From NCBI RefSeq assembly GCF_005938385.1, contig NZ_VCRA01000024.1, positions 45,851-109,850 of the forward strand: a stretch of 64,000 bases of DNA, read 5' to 3'. Below the pieces are notes generated by a model. The model saw only the letters and a program-made list of their open reading frames with translations. It had not been told where the DNA came from and did not search any database. How positions within the stretch are numbered: position 1 is the first letter of the stretch; each line of letters begins with the position of its first letter. A program made the translations under genes and the position numbers. The DNA is from Paenibacillus mesophilus (lineage in GTDB: Bacteria > Bacillota > Bacilli > Paenibacillales > NBRC-103111). This document shows positions 25,897-35,392 of this stretch, piece after piece.

Positions 25897-28005
25897 TTAA
25901 TCGTCTTCGTCCTCATCCCGCTCTTTATTCTTGTTTTTCTTCTCCTGTTCTTTTTCCTTTTTGTCGTTTTTGCGCTTGTCGTCATCTTCCTTTTTCGACT
26001 GGCCGGGAGGCGTCTTCTTGTCGTCTTTCGCGGGCGGAGAAGCCGCATTGCCGTCCCGGTTGTTCGTTTGCGGCGGCTGCTTGAACGAAAGGGGCGGAAC
26101 GTCCCGAAGCACCGCGCTCATCATTTCTTTGAATATTAGAGCCGGATTGTACCCGCCGGAGGTGGTCAAGTAATGGTTGCGGTCGGTCTGGTCGTATCCG
26201 ATCCAGACGGCCCCGACCAGCTCCGGCGTATAACCGACGAACCAGGCATCCTTGGCGCCGTCCGGGACGCCTTCGAACTCTTTCGTTGCCGGCAGCTGGG
26301 TCGTACCCGTCTTGCCTGCGGTCGGACGGTTCAACGCGGCGTGCCCCCCCGTCCCTTCCCGGACGACGTCCTGCAGCAAGCCGGTCATCGCGTATGCGCC
26401 GGAAGGCGACATGACGGTTACCGGGTTCTGCTTCGCCTCGGCCAATACGCGGCCGTCCGCCGTCGTAATTTTCACGATCGTATGCGCCGGCATCATGACG
26501 CCGAGGTTCGGGAACGTTCCATACGCCTGCGCCATTTGAAGCGGGGAAACGCCTTCCTCCAAGCCGCCCAGCGCCACCGCCAAGTTGTTGTCCCCTTTGG
26601 CAAGCGGTATGCCCATTTTCTGGACGAACGCTTTGCCCGTCTGCAATCCGATCTCGTTCAGCAGCCAGACGGCGGGAATGTTCCACGAGCGGATTACCGC
26701 TTCCTTCAACGTCACTTCGCCTCGCGTTCTCCGGTCCCAGTCGGTCGGCTTGTAGCCGTTGATGTTCAGCGGGCCGTCGTACAGCCTGGACGTCGGACTG
26801 TAACCGCGTTCGATCGCAGGCGCATATACGATCAGGGGCTTGAAGGACGACCCCGGCTGGCGTTTCAATTGGGTAGCGTGGTTGAAGCCCCGGTATACGT
26901 GCTCCCCCCGCCCCCCGACTATGCCGCGCACTCCTCCCGTATAAGGATCGAGAATGACGGCGCCGCTCTGTACAGGCTGATCCTGTGCGCTTCCCGGGAA
27001 AAGGGAGTCGTTCCGGTAAGCCGCTTCCATCGCCTCCTGCACGGACGGATCCAGCTGCGTATAGATGCGCAGTCCTCCGGCCAGCAGCTGCCGCTCCGTA
27101 AATCCGTAACGTTCTATCGCCTCGACGATCACTTGATCGAGGTAGTATGCGTATTGCCCCCGGAGCGATTCATCGCCGCGTGCGTTCAGGACGATCGGCT
27201 CCATAACCGCCGCCCGGTGCTGGGCGTCGGTAATATAGCCTTCCGTAAGCATCAGATCGAGTACGAGATTGCGCCGCTCCAGCGCCTTATCCATATTTTT
27301 GAACGGCGAGTAATGGCTCGGCGCTTTCGGCAGAGCGGCCAGCATCGCACTCTCGGTCAGCGTCAGCTTCTCGACATCTTTGCCGAAATACGTTTTGGCC
27401 GCCTGCTGGATGCCCCACTTCCCTTCGCCGAAATAAATTTGGTTCAAGTACGTTTCCAGGATGCGGTCTTTGTCGTAGGATTGCTCGATCTTGTATGCGT
27501 AAGCCGCTTCCGTCAGCTTGCGGCTGAACGTTTGCTCATGCGACAAAAACATGTTTTTAGCGAGCTGCTGCGTAATCGTGCTGCCACCTTGGGCGACTCC
27601 GCCTTCCTTCAAGTTGCGGAACAACGCGCGTGCGATGCCGATCCCGTCCACTCCCGAATGGTCGTAGAAGCGCCGGTCCTCCACGGCTACGACGGCTTGG
27701 CGCAAATGAACCGGAATTTGCTCCAGCTTGACCGGAACAATTTTGGAAGAGGATACTTCCGAGGCCGCCTTGCCGTTCTTGTCCATCAGCTGCGTCGGCG
27801 CCAGCAGCGGATCCGCCAGCTTCCCGATATCGAGCGAACGGATCCATAGCGCAGCCGCCGTGACAGCAAGCGCGGCAGCTACTATGACTATGATCAGCAC
27901 GAGGCGCCAGCGTATTCGGAGGCGCGGCAGCCGCAATTGCTTTTTGTTCTCGGCTCGCCCGCGAACGGGTCTCGCACGGCCCGCAGTCTTCATCATTTTG
28001 TCCAA
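25897..28005 (-). CDS. Class A penicillin-binding protein (PBP1A type)
   Basis: About 702 residues. A basic cytoplasmic N-terminus and one membrane helix (LVLIIVIVAAALAVTAAALW) precede a GT51 glycosyltransferase domain (AVEDRRFYDHSGVDGIG with catalytic Glu, then QGGSTITQQLAKN). The transpeptidase domain carries PGSSFKPL (SxxK) and AGKTGTT (KTG). The tail is a highly charged Lys/Asp/Glu low-complexity run. It polymerises and cross-links peptidoglycan outside the membrane. I chose TTG 28005, with AAGGGGAG seven bases upstream, over an earlier in-frame start at 28059. Confidence 0.92.
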   Translation of the reverse strand: MDKMMKTAGRARPVRGRAENKKQLRLPRLRIRWRLVLIIVIVAAALAVTAAALWIRSLDIGKLADPLLAPTQLMDKNGKAASEVSSSKIVPVKLEQIPVHLRQAVVAVEDRRFYDHSGVDGIGIARALFRNLKEGGVAQGGSTITQQLAKNMFLSHEQTFSRKLTEAAYAYKIEQSYDKDRILETYLNQIYFGEGKWGIQQAAKTYFGKDVEKLTLTESAMLAALPKAPSHYSPFKNMDKALERRNLVLDLMLTEGYITDAQHRAAVMEPIVLNARGDESLRGQYAYYLDQVIVEAIERYGFTERQLLAGGLRIYTQLDPSVQEAMEAAYRNDSLFPGSAQDQPVQSGAVILDPYTGGVRGIVGGRGEHVYRGFNHATQLKRQPGSSFKPLIVYAPAIERGYSPTSRLYDGPLNINGYKPTDWDRRTRGEVTLKEAVIRSWNIPAVWLLNEIGLQTGKAFVQKMGIPLAKGDNNLAVALGGLEEGVSPLQMAQAYGTFPNLGVMMPAHTIVKITTADGRVLAEAKQNPVTVMSPSGAYAMTGLLQDVVREGTGGHAALNRPTAGKTGTTQLPATKEFEGVPDGAKDAWFVGYTPELVGAVWIGYDQTDRNHYLTTSGGYNPALIFKEMMSAVLRDVPPLSFKQPPQTNNRDGNAASPPAKDDKKTPPGQSKKEDDDKRKNDKKEKEQEKKNKNKERDEDEDD

Positions 28006-28104
28006 GTCCGATCTCCCCTTAATGCGAATCACGCTTCTATATGTTGTGCGTATCAGCATACATATTCGAACCGTTTGGTCGGAGTGGAGGGGTATTCGCG
28101 TAGC

Positions 28105-28142
28105 GCAAAAAAAACAGGCCCCCCGACAGCAGGACGCCTGTT
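28105..28142 (-). terminator. Intrinsic terminator after the 28164-28892 gene
   Basis: AACAGGC (28113-28119) pairs with GCCTGTT (28136-28142). Read on the minus strand the stem is followed by a run of eight T. It ends the menA-like operon before the PBP promoter. Confidence 0.85.
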
Positions 28143-28163
28143 ATTCGTTCATGACCGATCCGT

Positions 28164-28892
28164 TTACTCTGTAATCGTCACCGTAACCGGCGAATACTCG
28201 GCAATGACGGTTTGCCCGTGCACCGAGACGCTGCCTTCCGGCGTCAAATCTTTCTCCGTCATAATCCCTAGCGCGATCGTGAACCTGTTGAATTTGACCG
28301 GCACGTTGCGCTCCCGGCGCACTTCCTCGCCGTTTACGAAAAATACGGCCTCGTCCGCACTCCGGTTGTACGTAATTTTGTAAGTATTGAATTCTCGAGC
28401 TTTGAAGTTCGTCTCTTCTTTAAAGATGCAAAAATATCGCGTCTTGTCCGACGGCGGAACTTGTACGCCCGGGAAAGGCAGCACCGCATACACGCTCGCG
28501 TACTTGTCATTGCCCGCGAAGTAATCGAGCGCCGCGCCCGTCGAGAAATCCAGCAGATTGAGCGAAACGTAGCCATCGTACAAGTCGCCTGGGGCCGTAT
28601 TTTGCGTGCGCGCACGCATCTGCAGCTCGAAGCTCACTTCCCCCGCTTCCGGCACTTCGACCTGCTCTACCGAATAGTACATATGCTTCGCATTGTCCAA
28701 TATTTGCACTTTATCATGCTTCCGGCTAAGCGGAGCTCTGACATACAGGATGCCGTTGCGGACGATGACGACCGCATCCGGCTCGCGGTACGACCAGAAC
28801 GTGCCGTCCTGCAGCGGAAAACCGCCGATTTTCCAAACCTCGCCTTCGGACAATATCGTATGAAAATCACCGAACGTTTTTTGCGTTTCCAT
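28164..28892 (-). CDS. Conserved protein of unknown function (DUF6081-like)
   Basis: 242 residues, no signal peptide or membrane helix. The sequence has a beta-rich look with features such as GTFWSYREPDAVVIVRNGIL, KHMYYSVEQVEVPEAG, and TYKITYNRSADEAVFFVNGEEV, reminiscent of concanavalin-like jelly rolls. It resembles what I recall of DUF6081 proteins, but I am not certain. The frame is open far upstream over the menA-like gene; ATG 28892 was chosen for GAGGTGG upstream. It is 53 bases after the prenyltransferase and probably cotranscribed with it. Confidence 0.7.
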   Translation of the reverse strand: METQKTFGDFHTILSEGEVWKIGGFPLQDGTFWSYREPDAVVIVRNGILYVRAPLSRKHDKVQILDNAKHMYYSVEQVEVPEAGEVSFELQMRARTQNTAPGDLYDGYVSLNLLDFSTGAALDYFAGNDKYASVYAVLPFPGVQVPPSDKTRYFCIFKEETNFKAREFNTYKITYNRSADEAVFFVNGEEVRRERNVPVKFNRFTIALGIMTEKDLTPEGSVSVHGQTVIAEYSPVTVTITE

Positions 28893-28945
28893 GTCAGCCA
28901 CCTCATCATCGATCGGAATGTGTCGGGCAATGATGCGAAAGTTCC

Positions 28946-29866
28946 TTATTGCAGCAATCCTTGCAGCAGCAAGGCGAGAGCCATCAGTCCGCCGCAGCGG
29001 ATCGAGGCTTGAAGCGACGCGCCCATTAAAGGCAAATAAGCCCGCGACTCGTTCTCGTGCTTCATGTTGCCATATACGCGGAACAAAGGTATCGCGGTGA
29101 GAACGGCCAGCAGCGCATACCAAGGCAGCACCTGCAGCGCCGCACAGACGATCAGCGACAAATAGGCCAGCACGGCCAGCAGACGCGAGAAGGCGAGCGC
29201 CTTCTTCTCCCCCCATACGACGACCAGCGTTCTTTTCCCGGATTGCCGGTCGGCCTGCCAATGCAGGAAATGGTGGTTGAACAAAATCAGCGTCGTGAGC
29301 AGCCCGACCGGAAGCGACAGCAGCAGAGGCCGGTATCCGAACTGCTCGACTTGCACATAATAAGTGCCCATGACGGGCAAAATGCCAAATGACAGCAAAA
29401 TCGCGAGCTCGCTGTACCCTTTGCCCCGGTAACCGAATTTGAGCGGCGGAGCCACGTAAAAATAAGCGATCAAGGCGCCGAGGGCTCCGAGTACGAGAGC
29501 CCACCATCCGCTGTACAGACTGACGGTGACGCCGCAGAGCAGCGCGACAACGAAAAAAGCCCACGTTACGATCCCGAATTTCTTCTCCGATAAAACCCCG
29601 CCGGCCAACAAACCGGAATTCGTGGAAATCGCCGCAGCCGTTTCTTTCGCCACCATATCGACCCCGTTGCGAAAATCCCACAAATCGTTGATCATATTGG
29701 AAAATAAATGGGCGGAAGCCGCACCGAGCAGCGTAACGAGAAACAAGAAGGGGCGGAAAGCGCCGTCCCACGCATACGCGCCCAAGGCACCCAGAATGAC
29801 CGGAACGACCATAACAGGGAGCACGCGAAACCGGGACGCCTTCATCCAAAACTTGAGCTTGTCCAT
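28946..29866 (-). CDS. menA: UbiA-family prenyltransferase, MenA-like
   Basis: 306 residues with about eight to nine membrane helices. Both Asp-rich motifs are present: NMINDLWDFRNGVD and, in the second half, HWQADRQSGKRTLVV. These bind Mg-prenyl diphosphate. MenA attaches the polyprenyl tail to 1,4-dihydroxy-2-naphthoate in menaquinone synthesis. The order of motifs and length fit MenA, but other UbiA members cannot be excluded, and no other men gene is nearby. ATG 29866 has GGAAAGGG at ten bases. Confidence 0.75.
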   Translation of the reverse strand: MDKLKFWMKASRFRVLPVMVVPVILGALGAYAWDGAFRPFLFLVTLLGAASAHLFSNMINDLWDFRNGVDMVAKETAAAISTNSGLLAGGVLSEKKFGIVTWAFFVVALLCGVTVSLYSGWWALVLGALGALIAYFYVAPPLKFGYRGKGYSELAILLSFGILPVMGTYYVQVEQFGYRPLLLSLPVGLLTTLILFNHHFLHWQADRQSGKRTLVVVWGEKKALAFSRLLAVLAYLSLIVCAALQVLPWYALLAVLTAIPLFRVYGNMKHENESRAYLPLMGASLQASIRCGGLMALALLLQGLLQ

Positions 29867-29973
29867 GATCGATGACCCTTTCCAGTAGAATGAGCGAAAA
29901 GTCCCGACCTTATTATAAAACATATTAACGGCTGCAAGAACAATTATTTGCTGGGTATTCGACAAAAGCCGCG

Positions 29974-30409
29974 TCATTTATACATCTGGAAATACCACAT
30001 TCCGAAGCCGAGCTGCTCGTAGAAACGGGCCGCAGGCTGCCAATCGCGATTCGACGACCCGACCGTCGCCCGATGCACCCCGTTGCTTTCCGCCTTCTCC
30101 AGCAGCATCCGGACGAGCTGTGTGCCTAATCCATTCGCCCGATGACTCTCTTCGATATACACTTCGTGAATGTCCTTGCCGGATAACGGCATTCCCGTCC
30201 CCCGTCTTGACCTTCCCGAACGCATAAGCGACAACCGACTGCCCGTGCTCCGCAATGCAGAAATATTCGCTTATCCTGGAAGCCAGCTTCTCTTCGGTCC
30301 AATTCACGTTCTCGTAACCTCGCGTTACTCCTTCGGCCGCCCAAAGTTTCGAAAGACGAATGACTTCGGGGATGTCACCGATCGTGCATTCCCGTATGCG
30401 ATATGCCAA
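29974..30409 (-). pseudogene. GNAT acetyltransferase split by a +1 frameshift
   Basis: The N-terminal half (MAYRIRECTIGDIPEVIRLSKLW to VAYAFGKVKTGDG) is read in one frame from ATG 30409. The C-terminal half, including the acetyl-CoA motif SHRANGLGTQLVRMLLEKAE and FYEQLGFGMWYF, is read in another frame to 29974. The junction falls at 30194-30203, where the minus strand has GGGGGACGGG. One G too many there would join GDG to MPLSGKDIHEVYIEE and restore a normal 144-residue GNAT protein. It is either a real pseudogene or a homopolymer sequencing error. Confidence 0.85.
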
Positions 30410-30556
30410 TGCTGCTCCTCCTAGTCCTAGCCGAGCGGCTGCGCGCTTGCCGGTTTTCTATTAACTTTCTGTTGAACTCTCGTAATTAGGCATACTATTT
30501 GGCAATTATTAGTATACTAGAATAGAAATTCAAACCATAGCGCGAGGTGTGAAGCC

Positions 30557-31363
30557 GTGAAAGTTATCGTCGTTCGTCTCCGTCCGTTTCCCCGTTACTA
30601 TAAGCTTATTATTGCCGCGGTGCTGTTTGTGTCGATGGCACTGCTCTTGTTCCCTATCGTCATGCCGAACCGGCCGGACTTCCCCAAGCAGTACCGGTAC
30701 GAGAAATGGAACGGCTCGGGCGGCGTGGAGCTTCATACGATTCAAACGACGCCGGACAATGTAAGCTTGCGGACGATCGATTCGAATGTAACGGCAACCC
30801 CTTATTATGGCGTAAACGGCGGTTTCTTCTGGGAAGGAGCGCTCCTCAGCATCGCCGTCGTGAACGGCCGACCTCTGAAAGGCGAACCCGGCGACTACGG
30901 CTCCGGATGGTACAATACCGGCGTCAACAACCATTTGAAACGCGGGACGCTCGTATGGGACGGAATCTCCCGACGTTTCACGGTACAGATCGTGTCCGAA
31001 GCGGACGAGCTGGTCGTGACGGACAAGCGGCACTATTGGGCGCAAGGCGGCGTCAGCATGAGTCTCGGCGACGAGACGGGCTGGAGGCGGGAGATGATCG
31101 CCCAAGAAATGCCCTCTTACGATAATGGCCATATGCGAACGGGACTCGTGTACGATAGCCAAAACCGGCTGTATATGATCGTATCTCCCACCCGCTGTAC
31201 CGTCGAGCAATTCCGTACCGCCATCAAGGAGCGATTCGCGGACCGGAAACTGGTAGACGGCATTTTCCTCGACGGCGACGGCTCTTCCCAGCTTCAGGCC
31301 AAGCAGGTCCGTCTGCCCGGCGACAAGCGTCAGGTGTACCAGATGCTTGCCGTCGTGAAATAA
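30557..31363 (+). CDS. Membrane-anchored phosphodiester glycosidase (NAGPA/DUF2233)-like protein
   Basis: 268 residues. An N-terminal membrane anchor (LIIAAVLFVSMALLLFPIV) is followed by a domain with YYGVNGGFFW, HYWAQGGVSMS and the C-terminal DGIFLDGDGSSQL. These are the conserved motifs of the phosphodiester glycosidase (NAGPA) family, seen in many Bacillota as exported proteins. The role is probably in cell-surface glycan turnover but the substrate is unknown. The start is GTG, with GAGGTG upstream. Confidence 0.75.
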   Translation: MKVIVVRLRPFPRYYKLIIAAVLFVSMALLLFPIVMPNRPDFPKQYRYEKWNGSGGVELHTIQTTPDNVSLRTIDSNVTATPYYGVNGGFFWEGALLSIAVVNGRPLKGEPGDYGSGWYNTGVNNHLKRGTLVWDGISRRFTVQIVSEADELVVTDKRHYWAQGGVSMSLGDETGWRREMIAQEMPSYDNGHMRTGLVYDSQNRLYMIVSPTRCTVEQFRTAIKERFADRKLVDGIFLDGDGSSQLQAKQVRLPGDKRQVYQMLAVVK

Positions 31364-31510
31364 CCGTTTGTTAGCGTTTCATTGGCGCTATTCCGGCCGA
31401 TATGGCGTATATTCAGCGCTAAATCGCGTCGCGATTGCGTTGACGGCTTTCGTATTCCGGTCTTATACTTGAATAATTACTTATCGGAACGATTACGGAG
31501 GCTGCCGGAT

Positions 31511-32383
31511 GTGAAAGAACGAATCATCTTGTTCCAACTGCTCGGCGTCTCGCTGCTATGGGGCTTCAACTATGTGGCGAGCGCTTATTTGTTAAGAGAT
31601 TTCTCCCCCATCTTCTTATCGTATTCCCGGCTGCTGCTGACTTCCTTATTTAAGCCGACCCGCCGGGACATCGCCCTGCTGCTGTTTGCCGGATTTTTCG
31701 GGACGCTGCTGAACCAGTTCTTTTACTTTACCGGACTGCAAAGCTCTACGGCGGGCAACGCTGCGCTTATTATCGCGCTGTCTCCCGTAGCGACCATATT
31801 TCTCGCCAAGCTGTTTCTCGGCGAATCGATTACCGTCTACAAATTGGCAGGCTCGCTGATCGCACTGGCGGGCGTCGCGTTGATCGTGCTGTTCGGCGGC
31901 AAAGCACTCGGCATTTCCCACGGCGACGTGTATTTACTTCTTGCCATGCTCGCCATGTCGGTCAGTCTGCTGTTCATACGGCGCTTAACCAAAAGCATGG
32001 CCTCCTACGACATCACCATATTGGCGACGGTTATCGGGACTGTGCTCATGACGCCCGCCGCAGTGATGGAAGGCATTCAAGGCCATCTGCATGTGAGTGC
32101 GCATGCGACCATGTGGATCGTTTTGGCCGCTGCCGCCATATTCGGCCAAGGATTGGCCGGCTTCTGGTGGAATCGGGGCATTTCCGCCGTCGGGGCGTCC
32201 ACGAGCTCGATGTTTATGAATATCCCGCCGTTCGTCGCTATCATCGTCGCTTATTTCGCCCTGGGCGATCCGATACGTCCGGCCCAAATCGCAGGAGGCG
32301 TGCTCATCCTGTCCGGTGTCGCTTTGGCCAACTTCAAACTGAACGCGGCCGGGAAGAAATCGGCGGAGACGCTCCGTACTTAA
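31511..32383 (+). CDS. DMT-superfamily (EamA) transporter
   Basis: 290 residues with about ten membrane helices in two EamA repeats. The first has LLWGFNYVASAYLL and FYFTGLQSSTAGNAALIIALSPVATIF; the second has FGQGLAGFWWNRGISAVGASTSSMFMNIPPFVAIIVAYF. Such proteins export small metabolites or amino acids. The frame is open from 31382, but GTG 31511 has CGGAGGC eight bases upstream and gives the normal N-terminus. No neighbour suggests a substrate. Confidence 0.87.
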   Translation: MKERIILFQLLGVSLLWGFNYVASAYLLRDFSPIFLSYSRLLLTSLFKPTRRDIALLLFAGFFGTLLNQFFYFTGLQSSTAGNAALIIALSPVATIFLAKLFLGESITVYKLAGSLIALAGVALIVLFGGKALGISHGDVYLLLAMLAMSVSLLFIRRLTKSMASYDITILATVIGTVLMTPAAVMEGIQGHLHVSAHATMWIVLAAAAIFGQGLAGFWWNRGISAVGASTSSMFMNIPPFVAIIVAYFALGDPIRPAQIAGGVLILSGVALANFKLNAAGKKSAETLRT

Positions 32384-32605
32384 GCGGCGGCAAGTTGCCA
32401 ATGGAAAACCTGCAGCTAATTAGACTGCCAACAGCGGAAAAAAGCTGCTAACGGGAATTCCTCCATCTAATTTATCAACGAACAGGTCAAACAAGCGAAA
32501 TCGACAAAAATAGATGCATGTTTTCCAGTAAGATGACCAAAAAATCGAAAAACGGCCGAATTACATGCATCTTTTCCATCTGGCGATCCACATTTCATAT
32601 GACGA

Positions 32606-32640
32606 GGTGCAGCTTTCCTACAGGCTGCACCTTTTTCTTT
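32606..32640 (+). terminator. Intrinsic terminator downstream of the DMT transporter
   Basis: GGTGCAGC (32606-32613) pairs with GCTGCACC (32624-32631), loop of ten bases, followed by TTTTTCTTT. It lies about 220 bases after the transporter stop. The gap before it contains two similar TGCATSTTTTCCA stretches (near 32514 and 32564) and no gene. Confidence 0.85.
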
Positions 32641-32769
32641 CGTCCACTACTCCTATTTGCACCCACTATTTACAACAATTATGGGATTTTTCAATTTTAC
32701 CGAAACTATTCAAGCCTTCGCGGCGTCTCCTTACATAGAGCACACCATGTTCGGAAAGGAGAACGCGGC

Positions 32770-34710
32770 ATGTACCCCAAACTGATTGTACTGGCCATGC
32801 TGACCGACGTATTTCTCAGTGCGATGGTCGGCCTCGGCGTATACTTCGGATTCTCGATTCATCCGGCTCACTTGCTGGGCGCTCCCCAGTCCCCGCTTCA
32901 ATCCGGGTTCCACGCGACAATTCCGCTATGGATGCCTTCCATACAAGACTTGAAGGTACCTCTATCCTATCTTCCAACCCGAGGGCAGGGGGCGGTATGG
33001 GCGTCACTTTTGATTTCCGCAGCAGTCATCGTCGTGCAGAGCTACGCGAGAGCCGTATACTTGGGCGGCTTGAGAAGCGCCGTCCTGCAGGAGCGGCCGG
33101 CTCCGCTGCGCGAATACGGGAAGCGTTATTTCAAACGGATGCTCGGTTGGACCTCGCTGCACACTGCCGTCGGATTAGCCGGGATGATGCTTGCCCTGTG
33201 GGCCTGGCCGATCGGAGCTATCGTCTTCGTAGTCGTATTCTTCTACTCGCTCGTACCGTACTTGATCGTATTGCGCGATGATTCGCTTCCCCAAGCGATC
33301 GCTTCCGCTCCTTCTGTCTTCCGAGCTTATTTCTGGTCTATGGTTCCTTTCGCGCTGCTCACGCTTTTTTTTACGGGAATATTCAGTGCGTTCAACTTCA
33401 TTGCCAAGCCTTACAACTATTACGTCTGCATGCTCGTATACAGCTGCGCGGGAACGAGCTTGATCGGGGAGTTCATGAGACGGCTCCACGAGAAGCTTAG
33501 ACAAGGTTTGAATGCTGCAAGTCCTAAGCGCACGGAGACGATACCGTTCAGCCGCATGAAGCTGCTGGCGGCCATATCCTTGATCTTCGTCGTACCGGCC
33601 ATAGGAGTCTGGGTTTCCTCCGGCTATCCGCTTCAAGCCGTGGACCGCGCGATCGCTGGTACCAAGTCTGAACTAAGCGGCGTGTCGTTTCATTCCGGAT
33701 TCTCCGATGTCATGTACGCTTCCGATCAAATGTATGACAGTTACGCATGGCAGCCTGACCCGTACCGGATACGGATCGCACTGCCCGATATGTCCAATGG
33801 GCGCGTATACGATGAGCTGCGCGGAACCGCCACCGTACACTGGGACGTATCCGTGGATAAAGTTACACGTTCGGGCAACACGATTACGCACCGGGTGGAG
33901 AAAGTTCCGACGGAGCAGACGATTCTTTATCGGCTCGTCCGGGAACGGAGCGAGGACGGCTCCTTCTATTATTCCAGCCGCGGCGGCTCGGCTTCGATCC
34001 TTGCTTTGGAAGACAAAGCGAGGGAGGCGATGTCGCTGGAAATGACCGTCAGCGGCGACGGAAGTCATGTGTTCGTGCTGCAGTATCCGACCCGGTTCGA
34101 GGCGGGCTCGCTCTTTCGCGTATCGTCGGACGGACAATACTTCGTTCCGCGCGCAAGCAAACAAAACCCTGACGACTTCAACACCTATTGGTTCTCTTCC
34201 GATTTGCGCAATCAAGACGTGCTGGATATGCTGGAGTCGAAAAACGAGCTCAGCGGAGTCGGCCCTAGGCGCCTATTTATCCAACTCGCGGTCGCCCTTC
34301 AGGAAGCGGACGGCGCTATGGTCAAACGGGTGCTGAAAGCGATCGAGGGCGGCAAGGCGAAGATTACAGCCCCGGATTGGACGGAGCGACAGTGGACCGA
34401 CTACTTGCGGAATCAATACGGACGGGCCGGATTGGCGGAAATGCTGGGGTATTTGACGAAGGCCGGCATTCAGAGCGGCTATGAATCGCGGCAGCTGCCT
34501 CCTTCAGCGGAACAAGCTGCAACCGGAAGTTATACCGGCAGCGCGCCGGAGCAGCAACAGCAACAGCAAGCGCAGCAGCAGAATTCATTGGATCAGCCGA
34601 GACGGTTCAGTATGGATATTCCGTTTCCCAACCAGACTATCGTCCTCGTGTATGAAATAGACCGGACCGATAAGCTATTGTCGTTGGACATTCGTCTGAC
34701 GCCGTTCTGA
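32770..34710 (+). CDS. Large polytopic membrane protein of unknown function
   Basis: About 646 residues. The N-terminal half has roughly six membrane helices (for example LVLAMLTDVFLSAMVGLGVYFGF, MMLALWAWPIGAIVFVVVFFYSL and ISLIFVVPAIGVWVS). A soluble part of about 330 residues after the last helix is probably extracytoplasmic. Near the C-terminus is a glutamine-rich stretch (PEQQQQQQAQQQN). I do not recognise the family. The frame opens at 32518, but ATG 32770 has AAGGAG eight bases upstream and follows a terminator. Confidence 0.75.
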   Translation: MYPKLIVLAMLTDVFLSAMVGLGVYFGFSIHPAHLLGAPQSPLQSGFHATIPLWMPSIQDLKVPLSYLPTRGQGAVWASLLISAAVIVVQSYARAVYLGGLRSAVLQERPAPLREYGKRYFKRMLGWTSLHTAVGLAGMMLALWAWPIGAIVFVVVFFYSLVPYLIVLRDDSLPQAIASAPSVFRAYFWSMVPFALLTLFFTGIFSAFNFIAKPYNYYVCMLVYSCAGTSLIGEFMRRLHEKLRQGLNAASPKRTETIPFSRMKLLAAISLIFVVPAIGVWVSSGYPLQAVDRAIAGTKSELSGVSFHSGFSDVMYASDQMYDSYAWQPDPYRIRIALPDMSNGRVYDELRGTATVHWDVSVDKVTRSGNTITHRVEKVPTEQTILYRLVRERSEDGSFYYSSRGGSASILALEDKAREAMSLEMTVSGDGSHVFVLQYPTRFEAGSLFRVSSDGQYFVPRASKQNPDDFNTYWFSSDLRNQDVLDMLESKNELSGVGPRRLFIQLAVALQEADGAMVKRVLKAIEGGKAKITAPDWTERQWTDYLRNQYGRAGLAEMLGYLTKAGIQSGYESRQLPPSAEQAATGSYTGSAPEQQQQQQAQQQNSLDQPRRFSMDIPFPNQTIVLVYEIDRTDKLLSLDIRLTPF

Positions 34711-34792
34711 CGCCTCGCCTCAAATGGACGGGACGCGCCCTCACTCTCTACTAAGCCGCGCATACGGTAGTAGTTGACGGGAGGTGTTCGAA

Positions 34793-35020
34793 ATGGCGGA
34801 ATTTTATAAAACAGCTCATTCCATGATCAATCGCCGCGTGAAGATCCGGACGAAAACGGGTAAATCGCATATCGGCAAAATCGTAAAAGTGACGAAAACG
34901 CACGTTTATTTGCAAAAATCGCCCCGGGTGAAAAAAGGCAAAGTCGGCACAACTTTCTTCGCACCCTTTATTTTGCCGCTGGTTCTGTTCGATCTGCTCG
35001 CCATCGTACTGCTTGTATGA
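34793..35020 (+). CDS. Small basic protein with C-terminal membrane helix
   Basis: 75 residues. The first 55 are very basic with a short beta-barrel look (RRVKIRTKTGKSHIGKIVKV, THVYLQ), resembling small KOW- or Lsm-like sheets. The last 20 are hydrophobic (FILPLVLFDLLAIVLLV), so the protein may be tail-anchored. GGGAGG lies eight bases before the ATG. I cannot name the family or function. Confidence 0.7.
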   Translation: MAEFYKTAHSMINRRVKIRTKTGKSHIGKIVKVTKTHVYLQKSPRVKKGKVGTTFFAPFILPLVLFDLLAIVLLV

Positions 35021-35047
35021 GTGATCCGGTTTCATCCGGGCACCGAT

Positions 35048-35080
35048 AAAGCCGGCTCCACAAAGGGGCCGGCTTTATAA
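35048..35080 (+). terminator. Intrinsic terminator after the small membrane protein
   Basis: AAAGCCGGC (35048-35056) pairs with GCCGGCTTT (35068-35076). It lies 28 bases after the stop. The A-rich left side lets it work in both directions, so it could also stop transcription coming from the minus-strand operon at 35393. Confidence 0.85.
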
Positions 35081-35392
35081 ATCGAAACTGCCTTGCAGAA
35101 TAACAATAATGCTCCTATGTACCTTATTCTCGCAAAGATCGTCTCTCCACAGGAGAATAGAGCTCAATTGCACCTTATAAGCTCGAAAAAGGGGCGGCGG
35201 ACGGGAAAACGGTCCAATGTCGATCCAATAATGCTCCTATGTACCTTAGTCGCTCCACAAACGGGTAGCATGCCTAAAATAACGTACAAATGAGCGTTAT
35301 CGACCTAATAACAGCCTCCCGGGGTACCGGCGCCGAAGCAACAAGGCACATGGTAACCCATGTGCCTGCGGCCAAGAAGCAGCTCACCGTAC
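35081..35392. repeat. Intergenic region with an exact 23-bp direct repeat
   Basis: CAATAATGCTCCTATGTACC plus TTA occurs at 35104-35126 and again at 35226-35248, 122 bases apart. Between them is a GC-rich part with ACGGTCCAATG, loosely like the repeats near 6110 and 19780. No convincing gene is seen. Confidence 0.7.

Noticed and set aside
28893..29849. N-terminal extension of the 28164-28892 gene
   Set aside because: It is antisense-like sequence over the MenA-like gene in a different frame and shows no conserved features.
35093..35293. 66-residue plus-strand frame
   Set aside because: It is built from the 23-bp repeats, with no ribosome binding site or family resemblance.
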